Shown: positions 49,579 through 63,009 of the stretch, piece by piece
Layout: every line of letters starts with the position of its first letter
How positions within the stretch are numbered: the first letter of the stretch is position 1
Source: Ptiloglossa arizonensis
Taxonomy: Eukaryota; Arthropoda; Insecta; Hymenoptera; Colletidae
Assembly: GCF_051014685.1 (NCBI RefSeq)
Contig: NW_027478463.1
Location: 620,001 to 684,000 of the forward strand
DNA length: 64,000 bases
Direction: 5' to 3'
Notes under the pieces: model-generated
The model's input: the letters and a program-made list of their open reading frames with translations, nothing else
Databases searched by the model: none
What the model was told of the DNA's origin: nothing
Made by a program: the position numbers and the translations under genes

Positions 49579-52500
49579 ATTTTCGCAAATCTGATACTCG
49601 AAACCAATAACTACTATGGCCTAGGGGAAGAATACACATACCTTTGCAATCGGGCGAGTTTCTACTTTCAGATGCAACAGGAATTTCTCGAGTTCGTCAA
49701 TCCGTTCGCGAGATATGGGAGTTTGAAGGTCAGGAATGGTTGAGAAACCATCAAAATTTTCGCAAGTCTGTTACTCGAAACCAATAACTGGAATGGCCTA
49801 GGGCAAATATACCCATACCTTTGTAATCGGGCGAGTTTCTACTTTCAGATGCAACAGGAATTTCTCGAGTTCGTCAATCCGTTCGCGAGATATGGGAGTT
49901 TGAAGTTAAGGAATGGTTGAGAAACCATCACAATTTTCGCAATTCTGATACTCGAAACCAATAACTACTATGGCCTAGGGGAAAAATACCTTTGCAATCG
50001 GGCGAGTTTCTACTTTCAGATGCAACAGGAATTTCGCGAGTTCGTCAATCCGTTCGCGAGATATGGGAGTTTGAAGTTAAGGAATGGTTGAGAAACCATC
50101 AAAATTTTCGCAATTCTGATGCTAGAAACGAATAACTGGAAGGACCTAGGGGAAAAGTACACACACCATTATAATCGGTCGAGTTTCTGCTTTCAGATGC
50201 AACAGGAATTTCTCGAGTTCGTCAATCCGTTCGCGAGATATGGGAGTTTGAAGTTAAGGAATGGTTGAGAAACCATCAAAATTTTCGCAAGTTTGATACT
50301 CGAAACCAATAACTACATTGGCCTAGGGGAAAAATACACATAGCGTTGTAATCGGGAGAGTTTCTGCTTTCAGATGCAACAGGAATTTCTCCAGTTCGTC
50401 AATCCGTTCGCGAGATATGGGAGTTTGAAATTAAGGAACGGTTGAGAAACCATCAAAATTTTCGCAAGTCTGATACTCGAAACCAATAACTACTATGGCC
50501 TAGGGGAAAAATACACATACCGTTGTAATCGGACGAGTTTCTACTTTCAGATGCAACAGGAATTTCTCGAGTTCGTCAATCCGTTCGCGAGATATGGGAG
50601 TTTCAAGTTAAGGAATGGTTGAGAAACCATCAAAATTTTCGCAATTCTGATGCTAGAAACGAATAACTGGAAGGACCTAGGGGAAAAGTACACACACCAT
50701 TATAATCGGTCGAGTTTCTGCTTTCAGATGCAACAGGAATTTCTCGAGTTCGTCAATCCGTTCGCGAGATATGGGAGTTTGAAGTTAAGGAATGGTTGAG
50801 AAACGATCAAAATTTTTGAAAGGCTGATACTCGAAACCAATAACTACTATGGCCTAGGGCAAAGATACACACACCGTTGTAATCGGACGAGTTTCTGGTT
50901 TCAGATGCAACAGGAGTTTCTCGAGTTCGTCAATCCGTTCGCGAGATATGGGAGTTTGAATTTAGGAACGTTTGAGAAGCCATCAAAATTTTCGAAAGTC
51001 TGATACACGAAACCAATAACTACAAAGGCTTAGGGAAAAAATACACATACCGTTGTAATCGGGAGAGTTTCTTCTTCCAGATGCAACCGGAATTTCTCGT
51101 GTTCGTCAATCCGTTCGCGAGATATGGGAGTTTGAAAGTAAGGAATGGTTGAGAAACCATCAAAATTTTCGCAAGTCTGTTACTCGAAACCAATAACTGG
51201 AATGGCCTAGGGCAAATATACACATACCTTTGTAATCGGGCGAGTTTCTACTTTCAGATGCAACAGGAATTTCTCGAGTTCGTCAATCCATTCGCAAGAT
51301 ATGGGAGTTTGTAGTTAAGGAATGGTTGAGAAACCATCAAAATTTTCGCAAGTTTGATACTCGAAACCAATAACTACAATGGCCTACGGCAAAAATACAC
51401 ATACCGTTGTAATCGGGCGAGTTTCTGCTTTCAGATGCAACAGGTATTTCTCGAGTTCGTCAATCCGTTCGCGAGATATGGGAGTTTGAAGTTAAGGAAT
51501 GGTTGAGAAACCATCAAAATTTTCGCAATTCTGATGCTAGAAACGAATAACTGGAAGGACCTAGGGGAAAAGTACACACACCATTGTAATCGGACGAGTT
51601 TCTGCTTTCAGATGCAATAGGAATTTCTCGAGTTCGTCAATCCGTTCGCGAGATATGCGAGTTTGAAGTTAAGGAATGGTTGAGAAACCAACAAAATTTT
51701 CGCAAGTTTGATACTCGAAACCAATAACTACATTGGCCTAGGGGAAAAATACACATAGCGTTGTAATCGGGAGAGTTTCTGTTTTCAGATGCAACAGGAA
51801 TTTCTCGAGTTCGTCAATCCGTTCGCGAGATATGGGAGTTTGAAGTTAAGGAATGGTTGAGAAACCATCAAAATTTTCGCAATTCTGATGCTAGAAACGA
51901 ATAACTGGAAGGACCTAGGGTAAAAGTACACACACCATTGTAATCGGTCGAGTTTCTACTTTCAGATGCAACAGGAATTTCTCGAGTTCGTCAATCAGAT
52001 CGCGAGATATGGGAGTTTGAAGGTAAGGAATGGTTGAGAAACCATCAAAATTTTCGCAAGTCTGTTACTCGAAATCAATAACTGGAATGGCCTACGGCAA
52101 AAATACACATACCGTTGTAATCGGGCGAGTTTCTACTTTCAGATGCAACAGGTATTTCTCGAGTTCGTCAATCCGTTCGCGAGATATGGGAGTTTGAAGT
52201 TAAGGAATGGTTGAGAAACCATCACAATTTTCGCAAGTCTGATACTCGAAACCAATAACTACTATGGCCTAGGGGAAAAATACACATACCGTTGTAATCG
52301 GGCGAGTTTCTGCTTTCAGATGCAACAGAAATTCCTCGAGTTCGTCAATCCGTTCGCGAGTTATGGGAGTTTGAAGTTAAGGAATGTTTGAGAAACCATC
52401 AAAATTTTCGCAAGTCTGATACTCGAAACCAATAACTACAATTGCCTAGCGGAAAAATACACATACCGTTGTAATCGGGAGAGATTCTACTTTCGGATAC

Positions 52501-52730
52501 AACAGGAATTTCTTGAGGTCGTCAATCCGTTCGCGTGGTATGGGAGTGTGAAGTTAAGGAATGGTTGAGAAACCATCAAAATTTTCGCAATTCTGATGCT
52601 AGAAACGAATAACTGGAAGGACCTAGGGGAAAAGTACACACACCATTGTAATCGGTCGAGTTTCTGCTTTCAGATGCAACAGGAATTTCTCGAGTTCGTC
52701 AATCCGTTCGCGAGATATGGGAGTTTGAAG
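49579..52730 (+). repeat. 19-monomer segment, copy 2
   Basis: Tandem to copy 1 with the same marker order. It differs by a 6-bp deletion near 49,988, CAGAAATTCC in place of CAGATATTCC (52,323), and loss of the monomer containing GGCCTTGGGG at its right end. A partial third copy runs to about 53,110. Confidence 0.85.
49984..49994 (+). other. 6-bp deletion within one monomer
   Basis: GAAAAATACCTTTGC here compared with GAAAAATACACATACCTTTGC in the aligned copy near 46,620. One ACACAT unit is lost, between short ATAC/ACAT direct repeats. It is the largest single indel I saw other than the ATAAT gain and whole-monomer events. Confidence 0.85.
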
Positions 52731-53419
52731 TTAAGGAATGGTTGAGAAACCATCACAATTTTCGCAAATCTGATACTCGAAACCAATAACTACTATGGCC
52801 TAGGGGAAGAATACACATACCTTTGCAATCGGGCGAGTTTCTACTTTCAGATGCAACAGGAATTTCTCGAGTTCGTCAATCCGTTCGCGAGATATGGGAG
52901 TTTGAAGGTCAGGAATGGTTGAGAAACCATCAAAATTTTCGCAAGTCTGTTACTCGAAACCAATAACTGGAATGGCCTAGGGCAAATATACCCATACCTT
53001 TGTAATCGGGCGAGTTTCTACTTTCAGATGCAACAGGAATTTCTCGAGTTCGTCAATCCGTTCGCGAGATATGGGAGTTTGAAGTTAAGGAATGGTTGAG
53101 AAACCATCACAATTTTCGCAAATCTGATACTCGAAACCAATAACTACTATGGCCTAGGGGAAAAATACACATACCTTTGCAATCGGGCGCGTTTCTACTT
53201 TCAGATGCAACAGGAATTTCTCGAGTTCGTCAATCAGTTCGCGAGATATGGGAGTTTGAAGGTAAGGAATGGTTGAGAAACCATCAAAATTTTCGCAAGT
53301 CTGTTACTCGAAACCAATAACTGGAATGGCCTAGGGCAAATATACACATACCTTTGTAATCGGGCGAGTTTCTACTTTCAGATGCAACAGGAATTTCTCG
53401 AGTTCGTCAATCAGTTCGC
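52731..53419 (+). repeat. Short mixed stretch of four monomers
   Basis: Holds GAAGGTCAGG and AATATACCC monomers related to 49.7-49.9 kb, followed by two consecutive monomers with AATCAGTTCGCG and GAAGGTAAGG (about 53,232 and 53,409), an adjacent duplication. No gene is present. Confidence 0.7.
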
Positions 53420-56400
53420 GAGATATGGGAGTTTGAAGGTAAGGAATGGTTGAGAAACCATCAAAATTTTCGCAAGTCTGTTACTCGAAACCAATAACTG
53501 GAATGGCCTAGGGCAAATATACACATACCTTTGTAATCGGGCGAGTTTCTACTTTCAGATGCAACAGGAATTTCTCGAGTTCGTCAATCCATTCGCAAGA
53601 TATGGGAGTTTGTAGTTAAGGAATGGTTGAGAAACCATCAAAATTTTCGCAAGTTTGATACTCGAAACCAATAACTACAATGGCCTACGGCAAAAATACA
53701 CATACCGTTGTAATCGGGCGAGTTTCTACTTTCAGATGCAACAGGTATTTCTCGAGTTCGTCAATCCGTTCGCGAGATATGGGAGTTTGAAGTTAAGGAA
53801 TGGTTGAGAAACCATCACAATTTTCGCAAGTCTGATACTCGAAACCAATAACTACTATGGCCTAGGGGAAAAATACACATACCGTTGTAATCGGGCGAGT
53901 TTCTGCTTTCAGATGCAACAGAAATTCCTCGAGTTCGTCAATCCGTTCGCGAGATATGGGAGTTTGAATTTAGGAACGGTTGAGAAGCCATCAAAATTTT
54001 CGCAAGTCTGATACACGAAACCAATAACTACAAAGGCTTAGGGAAAAAATACACATACCGTTGTAATCGGGAGAGTTTCTTCTTCCAGATGCAACCGGAA
54101 TTTCTCGTGTTCGTCAATCCGTTCGCGAGATATGGGAGTTTGAAGTTAAGGAATGGTTGAAAAACGATCAAAATTTTTGCAAGTCTGATACTCGAAACCA
54201 ATAACTACTATGGCCTAGGGCAAAGATACACACACCGTTGTAATCGGACGAGTTTCTGGTTTCAGATGCAACAGGAGTTTCTCGAGTTCGTCAATCCGTT
54301 CGCGAGATATGGGAGTTTGAATTTAGGAACGGTTGAGAAGCCATCAAAATTTTCGCAAGTCTGATACACGAAACCAATAACTACAAAGGCTTAGGGAAAA
54401 AATACACATACCGTTGTAATCGGGAGAGTTTCTTCTTCCAGATGCAACAGGAATTTCTCGAGTTCGTCAATCCGTTCGCGAGATATGGGAGTTTGAAGGT
54501 CAGGAATGGTTGAGAAACCATCAAAATTTTCGTAAGTCTGTTACTCGAAACCAATAACTGGAATGGCCTAGGGCAAATATACCCATACCTTTGTAATCGG
54601 GCGAGTTTCTACTTTCAGATGCAACAGGAATTTCTCGAGTTCGTCAATCCGTTCGCGAGATATGGGAGTTTGAAGTTAAGGAATGGTTGAGAAACCATCA
54701 CAATTTTCGCAATTCTGATACTCAAAACCAATAACTACTATGGCCTAGGGGAAAAATACACATACCTTTGCAATCGGGCGAGTTTCTACTTTCAGATGCA
54801 ACAGGAATTTCTCGAGTTCGTCAATCCGTTCGCGAGATATGGGAGTTTGAAGTTAAGGAATGGTTGAGAAACCATCAAAATTTTCGCAATTCTGATGCTA
54901 GAAACGAATAACTGGAAGGACCTAGGGGAAAAGTACACACACCATTATAATCGGTCGAGTTTCTGCTTTCAGATGCAACAGGAATTTCTCGAGTTCGTCA
55001 ATCCGTTCGCGAGATATGGGAGTTTGAAGTTAAGGAATGGTTGAGAAACCATCAAAATTTTCGCAAGTTTGATACTCGAAACCAATAACTACATTGGCCT
55101 AGGGGAAAAATACACATAGCGTTGTAATCGGGAGAGTTTCTGCTTTCAGATGCAACAGGAATTTCTCGAGTTCGTCAATCCGTTCGCGAGATATGGGAGT
55201 TTGAAGTTAAGGAATGGTTGAGAAACGATCAAAATTTTTGAAAGGCTGATACTCGAAACCAATAACTACTATGGCCTAGGGCAAAGATACACACACCGTT
55301 GTAATCGGACGAGTTTCTGGTTTCAGATGCAACAGGAGTTTCTCGAGTTCGTCAATCCGTTCGCGAGATATGGGAGTTTGAATTTAGGAACGTTTGAGAA
55401 GCCATCAAAATTTTCGCAAGTCTGATACACGAAACCAATAACTACAAAGGCTTAGGGAAAAAATACACATACCGTTGTAATCGGGAGAGTTTCTTCTTCG
55501 AGATGCAACCGGAATTTCTCGTGTTCGTCAATCCGTTCGCGAGATATGGGAGTTTGAAGGTAAGGAATGGTTGAGAAACCATCAAAATTTTCGCAAGTCT
55601 GTTACTCGAAACCAATAACTCGAATGGCCTAGGGCAAATATACACATACCTTTGTAATCGGGCGAGTTTCTACTTTCAGATGCAACAGGAATTTCTCGAG
55701 TTCGTCAATCCATTCGCAAGATATGGGAGTTTGTAGTTAAGGAATGGTTGAGAAACCATCAAAATTTTCGCAAGTTTGATACTCGAAACCAATAACTACA
55801 ATGGCCTACGGCAAAAATACACATACCGTTGTAATCGGGCGAGTTTCTACTTTCAGATGCAACAGGTATTTCTCGAGTTCGTCAATCCGTTCGCGAGATA
55901 TGGGAGTTTGAAGTTAAGGAATGGTTGAGAAACCATCACAATTTTCGCAAGTCTGATACTCGAAACCAATAACTACTATGGCCTAGGGGTAAAATACACA
56001 TACCGTTGTAATCGGGCGAGTTTCTGCTTTCAGATGCAACAGAAATTCCTCGAGTTCGTCAATCCGTTCGCGAGATATGGGAGTTTGAATTTAGGAACGG
56101 TTGAGAAGCCATCAAAATTTTCGCAAGTCTGATACACGAAACCAATAACTACAAAGGCTTAGGGAAAAAATACACATACCGTTGTAATCGGGAGAGTTTC
56201 TTCTTCCAGATGCAACCGGAATTTCTCGTGTTCGTCAATCCGTTCGCGAGATATGGGAGTTTGAAGTTAAGGAATGGTTGAAAAACGATCAAAATTTTTG
56301 CAAGTCTGATACTCGAAACCAATAACTACTATGGCCTAGGGCAAAGATACACACACCGTTGTAATCGGACGAGTTTCTGGTTTCAGATGCAACAGGAGTT

Positions 56401-57970
56401 TCTCGAGTTCGTCAATCCGTTCGCGAGATATGGGAGTTTGAATTTAGGAACGGTTGAGAAGCCATCAAAATTTTCGCAAGTCTGATACACGAAACCAATA
56501 ACTACAAAGGCTTAGGGAAAAAATACACATACCGTTGTAATCGGGAGAGTTTCTTCTTCCAGATGCAACAGGAATTTCTCGAGTTCGTCAATCCGTTCGC
56601 GAGATATGGGAGTTTGAAGGTCAGGAATGGTTGAGAAACCATCAAAATTTTCGTAAGTCTGTTACTCGAAACCAATAACTGGAATGGCCTAGGGCAAATA
56701 TACCCATACCTTTGTAATCGGGCGAGTTTCTACTTTCAGATGCAACAGGAATTTCTCGAGTTCGTCAATCCGTTCGCGAGATATGGGAGTTTGAAGTTAA
56801 GGAATGGTTGAGAAACCATCACAATTTTCGCAATTCTGATACTCAAAACCAATAACTACTATGGCCTAGGGGAAAAATACACATACCTTTGCAATCGGGC
56901 GAGTTTCTACTTTCAGATGCAACAGGAATTTCTCGAGTTCGTCAATCCGTTCGCGAGATATGGGAGTTTGAAGTTAAGGAATGGTTGAGAAACCATCAAA
57001 ATTTTCGCAATTCTGATGCTAGAAACGAATAACTGGAAGGACCTAGGGGAAAAGTACACACACCATTATAATCGGTCGAGTTTCTGCTTTCAGATGCAAC
57101 AGGAATTTCTCGAGTTCGTCAATCCGTTCGCGAGATATGGGAGTTTGAAGTTAAGGAATGGTTGAGAAACCATCAAAATTTTCGCAAGTTTGATACTCGA
57201 AACCAATAACTACATTGGCCTAGGGGAAAAATACACATAGCGTTGTAATCGGGAGAGTTTCTGCTTTCAGATGCAACAGGAATTTCTCGAGTTCGTCAAT
57301 CCGTTCGCGAGATATGGGAGTTTGAAGTTAAGGAATGGTTGAGAAACGATCAAAATTTTTGAAAGGCTGATACTCGAAACCAATAACTACTATGGCCTAG
57401 GGCAAAGATACACACACCGTTGTAATCGGACGAGTTTCTGGTTTCAGATGCAACAGGAGTTTCTCGAGTTCGTCAATCCGTTCGCGAGATATGGGAGTTT
57501 GAATTTAGGAACGTTTGAGAAGCCATCAAAATTTTCGCAAGTCTGATACACGAAACCAATAACTACAAAGGCTTAGGGAAAAAATACACATACCGTTGTA
57601 ATCGGGAGAGTTTCTTCTTCGAGATGCAACCGGAATTTCTCGTGTTCGTCAATCCGTTCGCGAGATATGGGAGTTTGAAGGTAAGGAATGGTTGAGAAAC
57701 CATCAAAATTTTCGCAAGTCTGTTACTCGAAACCAATAACTCGAATGGCCTAGGGCAAATATACACATACCTTTGTAATCGGGCGAGTTTCTACTTTCAG
57801 ATGCAACAGGAATTTCTCGAGTTCGTCAATCCATTCGCAAGATATGGGAGTTTGTAGTTAAGGAATGGTTGAGAAACCATCAAAATTTTCGCAAGTTTGA
57901 TACTCGAAACCAATAACTACAATGGCCTACGGCAAAAATACACATACCGTTGTAATCGGGCGAGTTTCTG
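53420..57970 (+). repeat. 12-monomer HOR, two full copies and a partial third (2,121 bp)
   Basis: CTCAAAACC at 54,721 and 56,842, and GAAAGGCTG at 55,240 and 57,361, both give 2,121 bp (12 x 177 minus 3). Copies are about 53,420-55,540 and 55,541-57,661, with a partial third to about 57,970, where TTCTACTTTC becomes TTCTGCTTTC. Markers in order: GTTTGTAGTT, GGCCTACGGC, AATTTAGGAACGG, CAACCGG, GAAAAACGATC, GAAGGTCAGG, CTCAAAACC, TTATAATCGG, AAAGGCTG. Confidence 0.92.
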
Positions 57971-59270
57971 CTTTCAGATGCAACAGGTATTTCTCGAGTT
58001 CGTCAATCCGTTCGCGAGATATGGGAGTTTGAAGTTAAGGAATGGTTGAGAAACCATCAAAATTTTCGCAATTCTGATGCTAGAAACGAATAACTGGAAG
58101 GACCTAGGGAAAAGTACACACACCATTGTAATCGGACGAGTTTCTGCTTTCAGATGCAATAGGAATTTCTCGAGTTCGTCAATCCGTTCGCGAGATATGC
58201 GAGTTTGAAGTTAAGGAATGGTTGAGAAACCAACAAAATTTTCGCAAGTTTGATACTCGAAACCAATAACTACATTGGCCTAGGGGAAAAATACACATAG
58301 CGTTGTAATCGGGAGAGTTTCTGTTTTCAGATGCAACAGGAATTTCTCGAGTTCGTCAATCCGTTCGCGAGATATGGGAGTTTGAAGTTAAGGAATGGTT
58401 GAGAAACCATCAAAATTTTCGCAATTCTGATGCTAGAAACGAATAACTGGAAGGACCTAGGGGAAAAGTACACACACCATTGTAATCGGTCGAGTTTCTA
58501 CTTTCAGATGCAACAGGAATTTCTCGAGTTCGTCAATCCGTTCGCGAGATATGGGAGTTTGAAGGTAAGGAATGGTTGAGAAACCATCAAAATTTTCGCA
58601 AGTCTGTTACTCGAAACCAATAACTGGAATGGCCTACGGCAAAAATACACATACCGTTGTAATCGGGCGAGTTTCTACTTTCAGATGCAACAGGTATTTC
58701 TCGAGTTCGTCAATCCGTTCGCGAGATATGGGAGTTTGAAGTTAAGGAATGGTTGAGAAACCATCACAATTTTCGCAAGTCTGATACTCGAAACCAATAA
58801 CTACTATGGCCTAGGGGAAAAATACACATACCGTTGTAATCGGGCGAGTTTCTGCTTTCAGATGCAACAGATATTCCTCGAGTTCGTCAATCCGTTCGCG
58901 AGTTATGGGAGTTTGAAGTTAAGGAATGTTTGAGAAACCATCAAAATTTTCGCAAGTCTGATACTCGAAACCAATAACTACAATTGCCTAGCGGAAAAAT
59001 ACACATACCGTTGTAATCGGGAGAGATTCTACTTTCGGATACAACAGGAATTTCTTGAGGTCGTCAATCCCTTCGCGTGGTATGGGAGTGTGAAGTTAAG
59101 GAATGGTTGAGAAACCATCAAAATTTTCGCAATTCTGATGCTAGAAACGAATAACTGGAAGGACCTAGGGGAAAAGTACACACACCATTGTAATCGGTCG
59201 AGTTTCTGCTTTCAGATGCAACAGGAATTTCTCGAGTTCGTCAATCCGTTCGCGAGATATGGGAGTTTGA
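57220..59270 (+). repeat. Duplicate of 47,321-49,370 (9.9 kb away)
   Basis: GAAAGGCTG at 57,361 and 47,462 (9,899 bp) and AGATATTCC at 58,869 and 48,971 (9,898 bp) mark a block of about 2 kb. The 1-bp step comes from a G lost at about 58,107 (CTAGGGAAAAG for CTAGGGGAAAAG). The 47-kb version has three more monomers just before the block. Confidence 0.85.
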
Positions 59271-60299
59271 AGTTAAGGAATGGTTGAGAAACCATCACAA
59301 TTTTCGCAATTCTGATACTCAAAACCAATAACTACTATGGCCTAGGGGAAAAATACACATACCTTTGCAATCGGGCGAGTTTCTACTTTCAGATGCAACA
59401 GGAATTTCTCGAGTTCGTCAATCCGTTCGCGAGATATGGGAGTTTGAAGTTAAGGAATGGTTGAGAAACCATCAAAATTTTCGCAATTCTGATGCTAGAA
59501 ACGAATAACTGGAAGGACCTAGGGGAAAAGTACACACACCATTATAATCGGTCGAGTTTCTGCTTTCAGATGCAACAGGAATTTCTCGAGTTCGTCAATC
59601 CGTTCGCGAGATATGGGAGTTTGAAGTTAAGGAATGGTTGAGAAACCATCAAAATTTTCGCAAGTTTGATACTCGAAACCAATAACTACATTGGCCTAGG
59701 GGAAAAATACACATAGCGTTGTAATCGGGAGAGTTTCTGCTTTCAGATGCAACAGGAATTTCTCGAGTTCGTCAATCCGTTCGCGAGATATGGGAGTTTG
59801 AAGTTAAGGAATGGTTGAGAAACGATCAAAATTTTTGAAAGGCTGATACTCGAAACCAATAACTACTATGGCCTAGGGCAAAGATACACACACCGTTGTA
59901 ATCGGACGAGTTTCTGGTTTCAGATGCAACAGGAGTTTCTCGAGTTCGTCAATCCGTTCGCGAGATATGGGAGTTTGAATTTAGGAACGTTTGAGAAGCC
60001 ATCAAAATTTTCGCAAGTCTGATACACGAAACCAATAACTACAAAGGCTTAGGGAAAAAATACACATACCGTTGTAATCGGGAGAGTTTCTTCTTCGAGA
60101 TGCAACCGGAATTTCTCGTGTTCGTCAATCCGTTCGCGAGATATGGGAGTTTGAAGGTAAGGAATGGTTGAGAAACCATCAAAATTTTCGCAAGTCTGTT
60201 ACTCGAAACCAATAACTCGAATGGCCTAGGGCAAATATACACATACCTTTGTAATCGGGCGAGTTTCTACTTTCAGATGCAACAGGAATTTCTCGAGTT

Positions 60300-60330
60300 C
60301 GTCAATCCATTCGCGAGATATGGGAGTTTG
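60300..60330 (+). other. Chimeric monomer at a recombination junction
   Basis: All other CCATTCG monomers read CCATTCGCAAG and GTTTGTAGTT (for example near 47,931, 51,288, 55,709, 57,831, 62,082). Here CCATTCG is followed by CGAGATATGGG and GTTTGAATTTAGG, the right part of a different monomer (as at 53,941-53,975 and 56,060-56,095). The block between GAAAGGCTG markers is 354 bp (2 monomers) shorter than the 12-monomer unit: 1,767 against 2,121 bp. Confidence 0.85.
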
Positions 60331-63009
60331 AATTTAGGAACGGTTGAGAAGCCATCAAAATTTTCGCAAGTCTGATACACGAAACCAATAACTACAAAGG
60401 CTTAGGGAAAAAATACACATACCGTTGTAATCGGGAGAGTTTCTTCTTCCAGATGCAACCGGAATTTCTCGTGTTCGTCAATCCGTTCGCGAGATATGGG
60501 AGTTTGAAGTTAAGGAATGGTTGAAAAACGATCAAAATTTTTGCAAGTCTGATACTCGAAACCAATAACTACTATGGCCTAGGGCAAAGATACACACACC
60601 GTTGTAATCGGACGAGTTTCTGGTTTCAGATGCAACAGGAGTTTCTCGAGTTCGTCAATCCGTTCGCGAGATATGGGAGTTTGAATTTAGGAACGGTTGA
60701 GAAGCCATCAAAATTTTCGCAAGTCTGATACACGAAACCAATAACTACAAAGGCTTAGGGAAAAAATACACATACCGTTGTAATCGGGAGAGTTTCTTCT
60801 TCCAGATGCAACAGGAATTTCTCGAGTTCGTCAATCCGTTCGCGAGATATGGGAGTTTGAAGGTCAGGAATGGTTGAGAAACCATCAAAATTTTCGTAAG
60901 TCTGTTACTCGAAACCAATAACTGGAATGGCCTAGGGCAAATATACCCATACCTTTGTAATCGGGCGAGTTTCTACTTTCAGATGCAACAGGAATTTCTC
61001 GAGTTCGTCAATCCGTTCGCGAGATATGGGAGTTTGAAGTTAAGGAATGGTTGAGAAACCATCACAATTTTCGCAATTCTGATACTCAAAACCAATAACT
61101 ACTATGGCCTAGGGGAAAAATACACATACCTTTGCAATCGGGCGAGTTTCTACTTTCAGATGCAACAGGAATTTCTCGAGTTCGTCAATCCGTTCGCGAG
61201 ATATGGGAGTTTGAAGTTAAGGAATGGTTGAGAAACCATCAAAATTTTCGCAATTCTGATGCTAGAAACGAATAACTGGAAGGACCTAGGGGAAAAGTAC
61301 ACACACCATTATAATCGGTCGAGTTTCTGCTTTCAGATGCAACAGGAATTTCTCGAGTTCGTCAATCCGTTCGCGAGATATGGGAGTTTGAAGTTAAGGA
61401 ATGGTTGAGAAACCATCAAAATTTTCGCAAGTTTGATACTCGAAACCAATAACTACATTGGCCTAGGGGAAAAATACACATAGCGTTGTAATCGGGAGAG
61501 TTTCTGCTTTCAGATGCAACAGGAATTTCTCGAGTTCGTCAATCCGTTCGCGAGATATGGGAGTTTGAAGTTAAGGAATGGTTGAGAAACGATCAAAATT
61601 TTTGAAAGGCTGATACTCGAAACCAATAACTACTATGGCCTAGGGCAAAGATACACACACCGTTGTAATCGGACGAGTTTCTGGTTTCAGATGCAACAGG
61701 AGTTTCTCGAGTTCGTCAATCCGTTCGCGAGATATGGGAGTTTGAATTTAGGAACGTTTGAGAAGCCATCAAAATTTTCGCAAGTCTGATACACGAAACC
61801 AATAACTACAAAGGCTTAGGGAAAAAATACACATACCGTTGTAATCGGGAGAGTTTCTTCTTCGAGATGCAACCGGAATTTCTCGTGTTCGTCAATCCGT
61901 TCGCGAGATATGGGAGTTTGAAGGTAAGGAATGGTTGAGAAACCATCAAAATTTTCGCAAGTCTGTTACTCGAAACCAATAACTCGAATGGCCTAGGGCA
62001 AATATACACATACCTTTGTAATCGGGCGAGTTTCTACTTTCAGATGCAACAGGAATTTCTCGAGTTCGTCAATCCATTCGCAAGATATGGGAGTTTGTAG
62101 TTAAGGAATGGTTGAGAAACCATCAAAATTTTCGCAAGTTTGATACTCGAAACCAATAACTACAATGGCCTACGGCAAAAATACACATACCGTTGTAATC
62201 GGGCGAGTTTCTGCTTTCAGATGCAACAGGTATTTCTCGAGTTCGTCAATCCGTTCGCGAGATATGGGAGTTTGAAGTTAAGGAATGGTTGAGAAACCAT
62301 CAAAATTTTCGCAATTCTGATGCTAGAAACGAATAACTGGAAGGACCTAGGGGAAAAGTACACACACCATTGTAATCGGACGAGTTTCTGCTTTCAGATG
62401 CAATAGGAATTTCTCGAGTTCGTCAATCCGTTCGCGAGATATGCGAGTTTGAAGTTAAGGAATGGTTGAGAAACCAACAAAATTTTCGCAAGTTTGATAC
62501 TCGAAACCAATAACTACATTGGCCTAGGGGAAAAATACACATAGCGTTGTAATCGGGAGAGTTTCTGTTTTCAGATGCAACAGGAATTTCTCGAGTTCGT
62601 CAATCCGTTCGCGAGATATGGGAGTTTGAAGTTAAGGAATGGTTGAGAAACCATCAAAATTTTCGCAATTCTGATGCTAGAAACGAATAACTGGAAGGAC
62701 CTAGGGGAAAAGTACACACACCATTGTAATCGGTCGAGTTTCTACTTTCAGATGCAACAGGAATTTCTCGAGTTCGTCAATCCGTTCGCGAGATATGGGA
62801 GTTTGAAGGTAAGGAATGGTTGAGAAACCATCAAAATTTTCGCAAGTCTGTTACTCGAAACCAATAACTGGAATGGCCTACGGCAAAAATACACATACCG
62901 TTGTAATCGGGCGAGTTTCTACTTTCAGATGCAACAGGTATTTCTCGAGTTCGTCAATCCGTTCGCGAGATATGGGAGTTTGAAGTTAAGGAATGGTTGA
63001 GAAACCATC
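60312..63009 (+). repeat. Duplicate of 56,069-58,765 (2.7 kb block)
   Basis: GAATTTAGG at 56,087 and 60,330, and GAAAGGCTG at 57,361 and 61,604, both give 4,243 bp (24 monomers minus 5). The block ends near 63,009, where CATCAAAATTTTCGCAATTC replaces CATCACAATTTTCGCAAG. It brings along one and a half units of the 12-monomer HOR plus its right flank. Confidence 0.87.

Noticed and set aside
274..62009. Short open reading frames of 61-124 codons on both strands
   Set aside because: They recur with the 177-bp period, share the same peptide in different mutated forms, overlap on opposite strands, and lack any recognisable domain, start context or codon bias. They are a consequence of a monomer length divisible by three.
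47664..62009. Repeated 67-codon minus-strand frames (47,664; 51,020; 55,442; 57,563; 60,039; 61,806) as a gene family
   Set aside because: Their spacings equal the HOR spacings of the satellite, and the frame spans the same two monomer types each time.
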